A DNA stretch of 14,694 nucleotides from a bacterium UBP12_UBA5184 (lineage in GTDB: Bacteria; Vulcanimicrobiota; Vulcanimicrobiia; Vulcanimicrobiales; Vulcanimicrobiaceae): positions 9,303 through 23,996 of the forward strand of contig DHWK01000088.1 in the NCBI GenBank assembly GCA_002413145.1, written 5' to 3'. Both the position numbers and the translations under genes were made by a program. Shown here piece after piece: positions 7,517-14,583 of this stretch; the stretch's first letter is position 1, and each line of letters starts with the position of its first letter. The notes below the pieces were generated by a model, which was not told where the DNA came from, ran no database searches, and was given only the letters and a program-made list of their open reading frames with translations.

Positions 7517-9028
7517 CTACACCGCGATTTGGCTGCTTGAAGAGTCGGTCAGGGGGAACCTGATGGTGAACCGAGCGCCATGCCCGGGCTGGCTTTCGAC
7601 CGAGACTTCACCGCCCGCCCGTTCGACGGCGCGTTTGACGATCGCGAGACCGAGCCCCGAGCCCTCCGCGTCGCCGCGGTTTTCCCCACGATAAAAGCGA
7701 TCGAAGACACGTTCGCGCTCTTCCGAGCTGAGACCGGGGCCGCGGTCGATGACCTCGACGACGGCGCGGCCGCTCTCGCTGCGCACGCGGACCTCGACCG
7801 GCGAAAGTGGCGCGTACTTCAACGCGTTGTCGATGAGGTTCGAGATCGCTTCGTGCAGTTCGTTTTCGTCGGTACTGACGATGACGCCGCGCTCGGCTGC
7901 GAGTGCGATGCGCGGTTTGCTCTGCAGCGCCTGCAGCGCCGTGACGACTTGTTCGGCGACGTCGCCGACGTCGACCGGCGAGACCTCGGGCCGCAGCGGG
8001 TTCTCGAGGCGCGCCAGCGAGATCAGCTTGTCGATCAGCGCGCGCATGCGACGGCTTTCGAGCAGCATCATCTCGAAGATGCGCGCGGTCGTCGCCGGTT
8101 CGGCGTTCGAGCGCCGGCGCAGGACGTCGATGAAACCCATAACCACCGTTAGCGGGGTACGCAACTCGTGCCCGGCGTCGGCGACGAACTGACGCATCTC
8201 GCGCTCGACCGCGCGCCGCTCCTCGAATGCCGATGCGACTTGAGCCGCCGCGCCATTGTAGGCTCGGACGAGCTGGCCGATCTCGCTGCGATCGGTCGTG
8301 ACGATCTCGCGCGGCGTGAAGTCACCGGCGGCGAAGCGGTTGAGCGACGCCGTCGTCTCGACCAGCGGCCGAAGCGCTTGACTCGTGATGAACCGTCCGA
8401 CGAGCCACGCGGCGAGTACGACCACGAGGCCGATAGGCAACATCGCGATCCAGAACGAGCGGATGAAACGGTCGAGTTGGCCGGGCAGCGCGAAGATGCT
8501 CACGAAACCGCCGTCGATTTGCACGACGCGTGGCTCGAGGTGCAAGAATCCCGTCAAGCCGAGCGGGAATGGCGGCGGCCGCGCCATCTCGGGCGACCGG
8601 CCCGGAAGGCTCCCGGGACGCGCGATGCGCCGGTCGATGACGAAGGTCGCGACCCGACCGTTGCGCGCCTGCGGCAGGTCTCTAGCGATACGGATCTCCG
8701 GCCGCCCGTTGGGGTCGTCGGCGTCGGCCCGCGCTAGGAGCCGCCGCACGCCGTTCTTGCTCAGCGCGACGACCGCGACGTGCAACCCCGGCCGCGCCAA
8801 GTGCTTGACGATGTCGGGCGCGGCGGCTTCGAGCGAATTTCGATGCCGCCCGAGCTCGACACGAACCTCGTCGGGGGCCGCGCGCGCCGCGCTGTCGACC
8901 GATTCGCGTACGGTGATGCCGAACATCGAGAGCGCGAACGTCGAGATACCGACGGTGACGACCAGCACCAACACGATCGCGGCGAAGACGTACGCGGCGA
9001 CCAGACGTGTGCGCAGCGAACGAAGCAT
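7517..9028 (-). CDS. Two-component sensor histidine kinase (HAMP, HisKA, HATPase)
   Basis: 503 residues from ATG 9028, with a good Shine-Dalgarno (AGAGG, 6 bases from the start) in the 15-bp gap after the regulator gene. A membrane helix at about 9-35, an extracytoplasmic sensor of about 155 residues, and a second helix at about 192-212 are followed by HAMP (about 213-265). The dimerisation H-box DAGHELRTPL contains phospho-acceptor His287. The ATP-binding domain has an N-box NLIDNALKYAP (397-407), G1 DRGPGL (428-433), F-box FDRFYR (442-447) and G2 GSGLGLA (456-462). The sensor region contains a proline-rich stretch (RPPPFPLG, 150-157) and matches no ligand-binding family I can name, so the signal is unknown. 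The partner is surely the adjacent upstream response regulator. All catalytic motifs are intact. Confidence 0.96.
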   Translation of the reverse strand: MLRSLRTRLVAAYVFAAIVLVLVVTVGISTFALSMFGITVRESVDSAARAAPDEVRVELGRHRNSLEAAAPDIVKHLARPGLHVAVVALSKNGVRRLLARADADDPNGRPEIRIARDLPQARNGRVATFVIDRRIARPGSLPGRSPEMARPPPFPLGLTGFLHLEPRVVQIDGGFVSIFALPGQLDRFIRSFWIAMLPIGLVVVLAAWLVGRFITSQALRPLVETTASLNRFAAGDFTPREIVTTDRSEIGQLVRAYNGAAAQVASAFEERRAVEREMRQFVADAGHELRTPLTVVMGFIDVLRRRSNAEPATTARIFEMMLLESRRMRALIDKLISLARLENPLRPEVSPVDVGDVAEQVVTALQALQSKPRIALAAERGVIVSTDENELHEAISNLIDNALKYAPLSPVEVRVRSESGRAVVEVIDRGPGLSSEERERVFDRFYRGENRGDAEGSGLGLAIVKRAVERAGGEVSVESQPGHGARFTIRFPLTDSSSSQIAV

Positions 9029-9043
9029 GGCGAACCTCTGCGC

Positions 9044-9724
9044 TTAGGCTTCGCGCAAAGAGTAGCCGGCTCCCCGATGCGTCTGAATCAGTCGCGTGGA
9101 AAAGCCTTGATCGACCTTCGCGCGCAGGTAGGAGATGTACGTCTCCACGGCACCGGGGCCGACGAAGCGGTCGGTGCCCCAAACTTGATCGAGCAATTGA
9201 TCGCGCGTGAAAACCCGATGCGGACTGCGCAACAGCGCGACGAGCAGGTCGTACTCGCGCGCCGACAGCGAAATGTCTTTGCCGGCTCGCGTGACGGCGC
9301 GGGTCTCGAGGTTGACCTCGAGGTCGGAGTAGCGCAAAACTTGCGGTTGGGCGAGGCGCGGGCGGCGCAGCGCGGTCTCGAGTCGCGCGCGCAACTCGGT
9401 CATCTCGAACGGTTTGGCGACGTAATCGTCGGCGCCCCGTGACAGACCGGCGACTTTGTCGCCGACGTCGCCCTTCGCGCTGAGCATCAGAATCGGCGCC
9501 TCGGTCAGTTTCCGAAACATCGGCAGGAGCGCGATCCCATCGATCTTCGGCAGCATGACGTCGAGAACGATCGCGTCCGGATTCCACTCGCGCACCAGCT
9601 GCAGGCCGACCTGTCCGTCGGAAGCCGAGCGGACCTCGTAGCCTTCGTCGCCGAGTCCGATCTCGAGCAACTCTCGAATGTGCCGTTCATCGTCCACGAC
9701 GAGGACGCGCGCTGCTTGGGCCAT
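9044..9724 (-). CDS. OmpR/PhoB-family response regulator
   Basis: 226 residues from ATG 9724. The receiver domain (about 6-118) has the acidic pair Asp11-Asp12, phospho-acceptor Asp55 in IVLDVMLP, the switch residue Ser82 (many relatives have Thr) and Lys104 in AKPF. The winged-helix DNA-binding domain (about 128-224) includes LSAREYDLL, RVFTRDQLLDQVWG and the recognition region VETYISYLRAKV, then the terminal HRGAGY wing. It starts the nine-gene minus-strand run and is followed after 15 bp by its kinase. Upstream lie two sets of 11-bp-phased direct repeats, the geometry this family binds, so autoregulation is likely. A TAGGAT hexamer 8 bases before the ATG and the lack of a close Shine-Dalgarno suggest a very short or absent leader. 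The closest style is the MprA/TcrA-like actinobacterial type; the regulon is unknown. Confidence 0.96.
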   Translation of the reverse strand: MAQAARVLVVDDERHIRELLEIGLGDEGYEVRSASDGQVGLQLVREWNPDAIVLDVMLPKIDGIALLPMFRKLTEAPILMLSAKGDVGDKVAGLSRGADDYVAKPFEMTELRARLETALRRPRLAQPQVLRYSDLEVNLETRAVTRAGKDISLSAREYDLLVALLRSPHRVFTRDQLLDQVWGTDRFVGPGAVETYISYLRAKVDQGFSTRLIQTHRGAGYSLREA

Positions 9725-9732
9725 CGTCTTCG

Positions 9733-9738
9733 ATCCTA
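9733..9738 (-). promoter_or_regulatory. Candidate -10 element for the response regulator gene
   Basis: On the minus strand the hexamer TAGGAT lies 8 bases before the ATG at 9724 and matches TATAAT at four of six positions. No recognisable -35 is present at 16-18 bp, which would fit an activator-dependent promoter. If used, the transcript would start at or next to the start codon. Confidence 0.35.
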
Positions 9739-9769
9739 CGCGGCCTTCCTGAGGAGAACCTGTGGATGC

Positions 9770-9798
9770 ATTTGAGTTGGATTTGAGGTCGATTTGAG
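9770..9798. promoter_or_regulatory. Phased direct-repeat cluster A (three ATTTGAG at 11-bp spacing)
   Basis: Three identical heptamers ATTTGAG start at 9770, 9781 and 9792, separated by exactly 4 bases each, so they recur every 11 bp on one face of the helix. Tandem heptamers with 4-base spacers are the known architecture of pho boxes and related OmpR/PhoB-family sites. The cluster begins 45 bp upstream of the regulator ATG. I infer it is the regulator's own binding site; the sequence shows only the repeats. Confidence 0.75.
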
Positions 9799-9854
9799 CA
9801 CCCGAACGCTCGCATCCGACGTGCGGTGGAGTCTCGTCGCCGACGACTTTTTCT

Positions 9855-9883
9855 TTCTCAGCGGATTCTCAGGACTTCTTCAG
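9855..9883. promoter_or_regulatory. Phased direct-repeat cluster B (TTCTCAG at 11-bp spacing)
   Basis: TTCTCAG starts at 9855 and again at 9866, and a five-of-seven match TCTTCAG starts at 9877, again with exact 11-bp steps. Read on the minus strand the repeats are CTGAGAA, sharing the TGAG core with cluster A's plus-strand TTTGAG, so the two clusters may be the same site type in opposite orientation. Cluster B ends 10 bp before a possible -10 (GATACT, 9894-9899) of the STAS gene, which is close to the distance used by PhoB at its activated promoters. Confidence 0.6.
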
Positions 9884-9893
9884 ATGGAGGCGG

Positions 9894-9899
9894 GATACT
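9894..9899 (+). promoter_or_regulatory. Candidate -10 element for the STAS gene
   Basis: GATACT matches TATAAT at four of six positions and lies 6 bases before the ATG at 9906. A GGAGG at 9886-9890 is 15 bases from the ATG, which is too far for a good Shine-Dalgarno. Together this suggests a leaderless or nearly leaderless transcript activated from repeat cluster B. The evidence is suggestive only. Confidence 0.3.
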
Positions 9900-9905
9900 C
9901 TCTTC

Positions 9906-10274
9906 ATGCTTGCGCCCGCGCGTGTCGAAACGCTGCCGGTTCGGCGTTTGGTGACGATCGACTTGATCGGCGACCTCGACGCCGAACTCGGAGCGTCGCT
10001 CGCCCAAACGCTCGACGGCTTGACCTTTCCTGCAGACTGCGACGTGCTCGTCAACTTCAAACGTGTCGTCGGCATCGACGGCGCCGGACTCGCCGCCGCG
10101 GCCCGCGCGATCGCGCAGAAACGGCTCGCGGGCTGGCCGATCTCGGCTTCGGTCTCGCGCCGCAACCGGAGCGTGCGCAATCTGCTGGCTTCGTCGCGAA
10201 TCCCGTTCGACGAACTTCCGGCCTCGCTGCCGAGCGTACGTCATATCATGATCGCGCGCCACGCTCGCGACTGA
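9906..10274 (+). CDS. Single-domain STAS protein lacking the phospho-acceptor serine
   Basis: 122 residues from ATG 9906. The pattern of a STAS domain (anti-sigma-factor antagonist type) is visible: beta strand RLVTIDLIGDLDAE (14-27), strand DVLVNFKRVVGID (46-58), then helix GLAAAARAIAQKRLAGWP (61-78) and a final RNLLASSRIPFDEL segment (91-104). SpoIIAA-like antagonists carry D-S-S/T-G at the strand-helix junction and are switched off by phosphorylation of that serine. Here the motif is Asp58-Gly-Ala-Gly61, with no serine or threonine, so classical kinase control is unlikely. No anti-sigma or serine kinase gene is nearby. It is divergent from the two-component operon across the phased-repeat region and 48 bp upstream of the PhzF-family gene, with which it may be co-transcribed. 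STAS assignment is fairly sure; partner unknown. Confidence 0.8.
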   Translation: MLAPARVETLPVRRLVTIDLIGDLDAELGASLAQTLDGLTFPADCDVLVNFKRVVGIDGAGLAAAARAIAQKRLAGWPISASVSRRNRSVRNLLASSRIPFDELPASLPSVRHIMIARHARD

Positions 10275-10322
10275 CCAGATCGCGTAACCTTCTCGCGGCG
10301 CGCCGGGTCCCAAGCTAGCGTC

Positions 10323-11234
10323 ATGCCCGGCGGCCGAACCTACGCCTATCAGGTGGTCGACGTCTTCACCGACGTCCCCTTCGAGGGAAATCCACTCGCC
10401 GTTTTTCCCGATGCCGCCGGCCTGGGCGACGAGCAGATGCAGACGCTCGCGCGCGAATTGAATCTCTCGGAGACGTCGTTCGTCTTTCCCCCCGCCGAGC
10501 CGAAACACGCCGCCAAGGTGCGCATCTTCACGCCACTCTCAGAGATGCCGTTCGCCGGCCATCCGACGATCGGGACCGCCTACGTGGTGGCGACGCTCGG
10601 GCGCATCCCGAAGAACGCGACCTCATTCGTCCTCGAAGAAAATGTCGGCCCGATCGCACTGCGACTCGAACGGCGCGATCCATTCCTCGCCTGGCTCACC
10701 ACGCCCCCGATGCGTTTCGAAGCGACGTACGACGCCGCCGGCTGCGCGCTAGCGCTCGGTCTTGCCGCAGACGATCTGCTTGGTGAGCGTTATCCGGCGC
10801 ACGTCGTCAGTGCCGGCAACCCGTTTCTTTTCGTAGCGTTTCGGGACAAAGCGACCGTCGATCGCGCGGAGCTGGACGTGCGTGCTCTCGAACGCGTCGC
10901 GCCGGGTTTTACGGCCAGCGGCGTCTTTATCTTCGCGCCGACGAAGGAAGGCGTGTACGCGCGGATGTTTGCACCGATGTCGGGGGTTCGCGAAGATCCC
11001 GCGACCGGCAGCGCGACCGGTCCGCTCGGGGCATACCTCGCACACTACGGCTTGATCGAAAAGCGCGACGGCGGGCGCTTCGTCAACGAGCAAGGGACGA
11101 AGATCAAACGCCGCAGTTTGCTGCACGGCATCTTGCGCGTCCAAGACGGCGCGCTGCAAACCGTCGAGGTCGGTGGGGGCGCGGTGAAAGTCATCGACGC
11201 AACGGTCACGCTCGGTGACGGGGGTAGTCCCTAG
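10323..11234 (+). CDS. PhzF-family isomerase/epimerase-like protein
   Basis: 303 residues from ATG 10323. PhzF-family proteins share the two-lobed diaminopimelate-epimerase fold but use a glutamate rather than two cysteines. Visible motifs are VVDVFTDVPFEGNPLAV (11-27), catalytic Glu50 in NLSETSFV, PFAGHPTIGTA (76-86) with His80, and EDPATGSATGPLGAYL (224-239). The cysteine pair of DapF is absent, as expected. Most members have no known substrate, and no phenazine genes accompany it, so I give only the family. It starts 48 bp after the STAS gene without an obvious Shine-Dalgarno and ends 31 bp from the convergent receptor gene. Length is typical (about 260-300). Confidence 0.93.
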   Translation: MPGGRTYAYQVVDVFTDVPFEGNPLAVFPDAAGLGDEQMQTLARELNLSETSFVFPPAEPKHAAKVRIFTPLSEMPFAGHPTIGTAYVVATLGRIPKNATSFVLEENVGPIALRLERRDPFLAWLTTPPMRFEATYDAAGCALALGLAADDLLGERYPAHVVSAGNPFLFVAFRDKATVDRAELDVRALERVAPGFTASGVFIFAPTKEGVYARMFAPMSGVREDPATGSATGPLGAYLAHYGLIEKRDGGRFVNEQGTKIKRRSLLHGILRVQDGALQTVEVGGGAVKVIDATVTLGDGGSP

Positions 11235-11265
11235 CGGGTACGCCCGAAACCCCGCCTCGTGCGCG

Positions 11266-14200
11266 CTATTTTGGCGGTGTCCCCTGCTTGAGGCTGCCGC
11301 CGCCTTGCGGTAGTTCGGGCGGACGGACGCTGACGATCCCGACGCCGGGGACGTAGAACAAGCCGCCGCCGGCGCCTCCGCGATTGGCTTGAGCTTGAAC
11401 GGGCGCGCTTTGTCCCTGGCTGGACGATGGATTCTGCGGTTGACGCGGCGTCGGGACGAGGCCCTTCGCTCGCGCCTCGGGCGTCGTCATCACCGTCACG
11501 TACGCACAGCCCAGGACGCCGCGAAAGGCTTTGAATCCCGGCGAGTTCAGGAAGGCTTGACGTTGCGCGTCGGAGATCTGCGGCCCAGCCTGACTTTGTA
11601 CGATGATCGGGCCGCCCGGGCCGCCGCCCTCCCGCTCGCCGAATCCACGGGGGTCGCCGCCGGGACCACCCGGGCCGCCGGGACGTTGAGCGCCCGCGCC
11701 GGGGCCCTGCGCTAAGCCGAGGGCGAGTTTCGGACGCAATTCGAGATAGTACGGAATCTTTGGGTCGAGCGCCGCGGGGTGCGGCGTGACGTCGAACGCG
11801 GCGAGCGCGGGCAGGGTCGCCTTCGCTTCATAGGCGTTCACGTAACCGCGCAACTCATCCAGGACGGGCTTCGCGGCTTTCTGTGCGTCGGCGTCGCACG
11901 ACGTTCGGGTCGTCGCCAAAGCGAGCGGGTCGGCCCCCGGCGGCGGCGGCAACGGCGTCCCGATGCTCCGGAGGATATTTTGCTGTTGCTGTTGCGCGAG
12001 CTGCGCCGAACGCTGCGCCGCTTGCGCGGCCGTGCCGAGTGGCGAGGCGGGTCGCGGGCCGCCGACGTTGAGCGTGTAGGTCGCCGAAATCGTGCGTGGC
12101 GTCAGCGGGAAGGCGGCGGTTTGCAGCTGTCCGCCGTTCGAAAGCGCGAGCGGTTGCGCGTAGAGGGCGCTCGAGAAGACGCCGGCGTACGTGTTGAACA
12201 TATTGTTTTCGAACAGAGTGAGGCGGCCTGGACCGACGTCGTGCGCGACGCCGGCTGCGACCGTGACGTAGCTGCCGAGATTCTGAAAACTATTCGTCCC
12301 GGTATACTGGACGTTGGCCAGTAATTCGGTCTTGTTACTCGGAACGAGCGCATCGATCGTCAGGCCGCCCTTGTGAATCGGCCGCCCCGGGAGCTGCGCG
12401 CCGACGATGCTGGTCGACGCACCGTCGAGCAGGCGCGGGCCGGCGGCGGTCAGCTTCGCGAGGTTGAGTGAGTAAGTCGGGAGCACGACGACGTAGCGGC
12501 CGAGGCCGAAGCGAGCGCTGACGTCCATCCCCTGGTAAAGACGCCGCGTCCCGCCGACGCGCTCGGAGACGTAGAGCGTTGGGTTCGACGCACTCGCGCC
12601 GCAATAGGTCGCTTGGTGATAAACCGAATCGACCGCTTGGACGTAGCCGAGCGGAAAATACGTCGAGCCGACCGGCTCCGCGATCAGGGCCTGAATCAAT
12701 TGGCCGCTTTGGACCTGATTGTACGCGTCGAGCGAGAGCGTCGCGCCGCTCTTGAATTGGTGCGTCCAAGCGGCGTCGACGCCGAAGGACGCCTGATGAC
12801 CCCCGATGTCGCCCGGGCCGCTGACGATCGCGCTCTGCGCCGCGCAGTTTACTTGCGCTCCGAGTGGATCGCTGAAGCTCAAATTGAGATTGGACTGCGG
12901 TTGCGAACTGCCGAACGAAAAACTTCCGTCGAAGCTGTCGCTGGGCTGCGGGCGCCAGCTCGCACCGAAGCCTCCCAGCACCGAGGTCCCAACGCCGGTG
13001 GTGGTGGCCAGCGAGAGGCGCGGCGAGAGCGTGATGCGGTCGCTCGACTTGATCGCGTCGGCAAACTGATACGTCGACGACGAGACCGCGAAGGTGAACG
13101 GCGTCTGGAATTGCGCGCCGGCTTGCGGAATCGAATTCGTGATCGAAGAGAACGTGTTGCCGGAGACCGAGAGGGTGTGATGGCCCTCGGCGATCGACGA
13201 ACTGTAAGCGATTCCGCGCGTCGTGGTATTGTTGGTCGACGAGGACGGCGCGGGGACGCCGTCGATGTAGCGCAGCAGATAATCGGAGTTCTGGACGTTT
13301 GAATTCGCGTAGCCCGAGAAGGTCGTCGCGAAGCTGCCGATCAGCGACTGGATCGTTCCGTACCCGAACCCGAAACGGCCGAAGCTGTAGTTTCCCGGTC
13401 CGGAGCCACACGGCAAGAGCGTGACGAAACGCGTGCAGAGCGCGTGGAAATCGTTGTTGTTCGAGAGCGCCGTCCCGGCGATCGAAGTGCGGTTGTCGTT
13501 GAGCCGGTACCGCACTTTAAGAAAATCGCCGAGGCTCGTCGACTCGCCCTCGTGCGCGTACGTGATGCCGCTCTGATCTTCGAAGTCTTGAAAGGTCAAC
13601 GGATTGTTCGAACCGCGCCAGGTATGCTGCGCGGCGAACCCGAGACTCCCGACGCTCCCCGTCGTTGCGATTTGATAGTTGGCCCGGTCGTAGGTACCGT
13701 ACGTCCCGGCAAGTCGCGTCTGGAGCGCCTGCGTCGGCTGAAGCGTCCGAAAATTGACGCCGCCGCCGAGCGAGCCGGCGCTCGAACTGAAATTCACCGA
13801 CGAGCCGCTGAAGAGGTCCGTGCCGATCGCGCGCAGGTTGGCGGAGCTGCCCGCCGCGGCGAGCGGAATTCCATCCAAGCTCGTTGAGGTCTGCGATTCG
13901 TCGTGGCCGCGCAGCGAGACGGTCACCGCCGCGTTCGGATCGTTGGAATCTTGGGTCACTGAGACGCCGGCGAGCTTGTTCAGGGCATCGGTCAACGAAT
14001 CGGAGAGGCGGCGAACGGGGCTCGTGTCGTTGATGTCGCTCGACGAGACCGCGACGTTCGAGCGCGCCGTCACCGAGCCGATGACCTTGAGGCCGCCGGT
14101 ACCCAGCGCCAGTTCGACCCGGACTTCGACCGAACGTGACGCGAGGACGTCGAATTCGCTCGAGGTGCCTGCGTCATAGCCCGCTTTGGCGACGCGTACG

Positions 14201-14442
14201 CGATAGATGCCGGTCGGGACGTCGGTATAGCGGATGACGCCGGCGGCGGTCGTAAGCGAACTCGCCGTCGTCGGACCGATCAGGAAGACGCGAGAGTTGA
14301 CGATCGGCGCGTGCGTCGTCGCGTCGGCGACGCTGATCACGATCTCGCCCGTGTCGGTCTGCGCCGCGGCGGGGAAAGCGGCCGCGGCGCAATAGGCGCC
14401 CGCCAAAGCAAATAGCCGAACCAGACTTGCGGCGGACCTCAT
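11266..14442 (-). CDS. TonB-dependent-receptor-like outer-membrane protein with long C-terminal extension
   Basis: 1058 residues from ATG 14442. A signal peptide (1-27, cleavage near AAAQ-TD) is followed by a carboxypeptidase-regulatory-like beta-sandwich (about 31-115), a plug domain (about 125-235; LTDALNKLAGVSV, VSLRGHDESQTSTSLDGIPL region, GSLGGGVNF) and a long beta-barrel (about 240-793) with many alternating strands ending at RTISATYTLNV. I see no clear TonB box. Unusually, 265 more residues follow the expected last strand: a Gln-rich stretch (807-821), PPPP (832-835), a segment with Cys849, a Gly/Pro-rich collagen-like run (912-945), a compact segment with Cys979, and a Gly/Pro/Gln tail. 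Such receptors import siderophores, vitamin B12 or other ligands; the ligand here is unknown. A minus-strand AATAAT lies 7 bases before the ATG and no Shine-Dalgarno is visible. Confidence 0.9.
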   Translation of the reverse strand: MRSAASLVRLFALAGAYCAAAAFPAAAQTDTGEIVISVADATTHAPIVNSRVFLIGPTTASSLTTAAGVIRYTDVPTGIYRVRVAKAGYDAGTSSEFDVLASRSVEVRVELALGTGGLKVIGSVTARSNVAVSSSDINDTSPVRRLSDSLTDALNKLAGVSVTQDSNDPNAAVTVSLRGHDESQTSTSLDGIPLAAAGSSANLRAIGTDLFSGSSVNFSSSAGSLGGGVNFRTLQPTQALQTRLAGTYGTYDRANYQIATTGSVGSLGFAAQHTWRGSNNPLTFQDFEDQSGITYAHEGESTSLGDFLKVRYRLNDNRTSIAGTALSNNNDFHALCTRFVTLLPCGSGPGNYSFGRFGFGYGTIQSLIGSFATTFSGYANSNVQNSDYLLRYIDGVPAPSSSTNNTTTRGIAYSSSIAEGHHTLSVSGNTFSSITNSIPQAGAQFQTPFTFAVSSSTYQFADAIKSSDRITLSPRLSLATTTGVGTSVLGGFGASWRPQPSDSFDGSFSFGSSQPQSNLNLSFSDPLGAQVNCAAQSAIVSGPGDIGGHQASFGVDAAWTHQFKSGATLSLDAYNQVQSGQLIQALIAEPVGSTYFPLGYVQAVDSVYHQATYCGASASNPTLYVSERVGGTRRLYQGMDVSARFGLGRYVVVLPTYSLNLAKLTAAGPRLLDGASTSIVGAQLPGRPIHKGGLTIDALVPSNKTELLANVQYTGTNSFQNLGSYVTVAAGVAHDVGPGRLTLFENNMFNTYAGVFSSALYAQPLALSNGGQLQTAAFPLTPRTISATYTLNVGGPRPASPLGTAAQAAQRSAQLAQQQQQNILRSIGTPLPPPPGADPLALATTRTSCDADAQKAAKPVLDELRGYVNAYEAKATLPALAAFDVTPHPAALDPKIPYYLELRPKLALGLAQGPGAGAQRPGGPGGPGGDPRGFGEREGGGPGGPIIVQSQAGPQISDAQRQAFLNSPGFKAFRGVLGCAYVTVMTTPEARAKGLVPTPRQPQNPSSSQGQSAPVQAQANRGGAGGGLFYVPGVGIVSVRPPELPQGGGSLKQGTPPK

Positions 14443-14449
14443 CCGCCAG

Positions 14450-14455
14450 ATTATT
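14450..14455 (-). promoter_or_regulatory. Candidate -10 element for the receptor gene
   Basis: On the minus strand AATAAT matches TATAAT at five of six positions, 7 bases before the ATG. No clear -35 is present at normal spacing. With no Shine-Dalgarno between it and the start codon, a leaderless transcript is possible. Confidence 0.35.
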
Positions 14456-14469
14456 GAGGCCTTTCCTCA
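14455..14469. repeat. Small inverted repeat in the divergent region
   Basis: TGAGG (14455-14459) and CCTCA (14465-14469) are exact complements around 5 bases. It overlaps the candidate -10 of the receptor gene by one base, so it could be an operator as well as an RNA hairpin. It is short and may be chance. Confidence 0.25.
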
Positions 14470-14479
14470 GAGGACCCTG

Positions 14480-14527
14480 GGAAGCGGGCTCGCTTTCGCC
14501 TAAGGGGGAGGCGTCAAACGCCCCCTT
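14480..14527 (+). other. Tandem hairpin-forming stretch upstream of the secreted-protein gene
   Basis: The divergent intergenic region (14443-14583) holds two adjacent hairpins. The first has arms AAGCG (14482-14486) and CGCTT (14491-14495) around GGCT, extendable by a G-T and a G-C pair. The second has arms AAGGG (14502-14506) with CCCTT (14523-14527) and GGCGT (14510-14514) with ACGCC (14518-14522) around CAA, with a 3-base bulge. No T-run follows. On the plus strand these would lie in a leader of the downstream gene. I could not match them to any riboswitch class I know. Confidence 0.4.
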
Positions 14528-14583
14528 CCTCGCGTGCCGGGCAGTCTTTGGGGGCGCTCACACCAGATATCGTAAGGAGAGAC

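Noticed and set aside
11234..11255. GCGGG/CCCGC inverted repeat between the convergent PhzF and receptor genes as a bidirectional terminator
   Set aside because: The stem is only 5 bp with a 12-base loop and is not followed by a T-run on either strand; in DNA this GC-rich such pairs are expected by chance.
11600..11720. Gly/Pro-codon-rich stretch as a DNA tandem repeat or CRISPR-like array
   Set aside because: It lies inside the receptor reading frame, its units are irregular GGN-CCN codons, and there are no spacers or constant repeats.
14454..14470. TTGAG and CTCAG pentamers near the receptor start as further sites for the two-component regulator
   Set aside because: They occur singly and inverted, not as 11-bp-phased direct repeats, so they do not match the architecture of clusters A and B.
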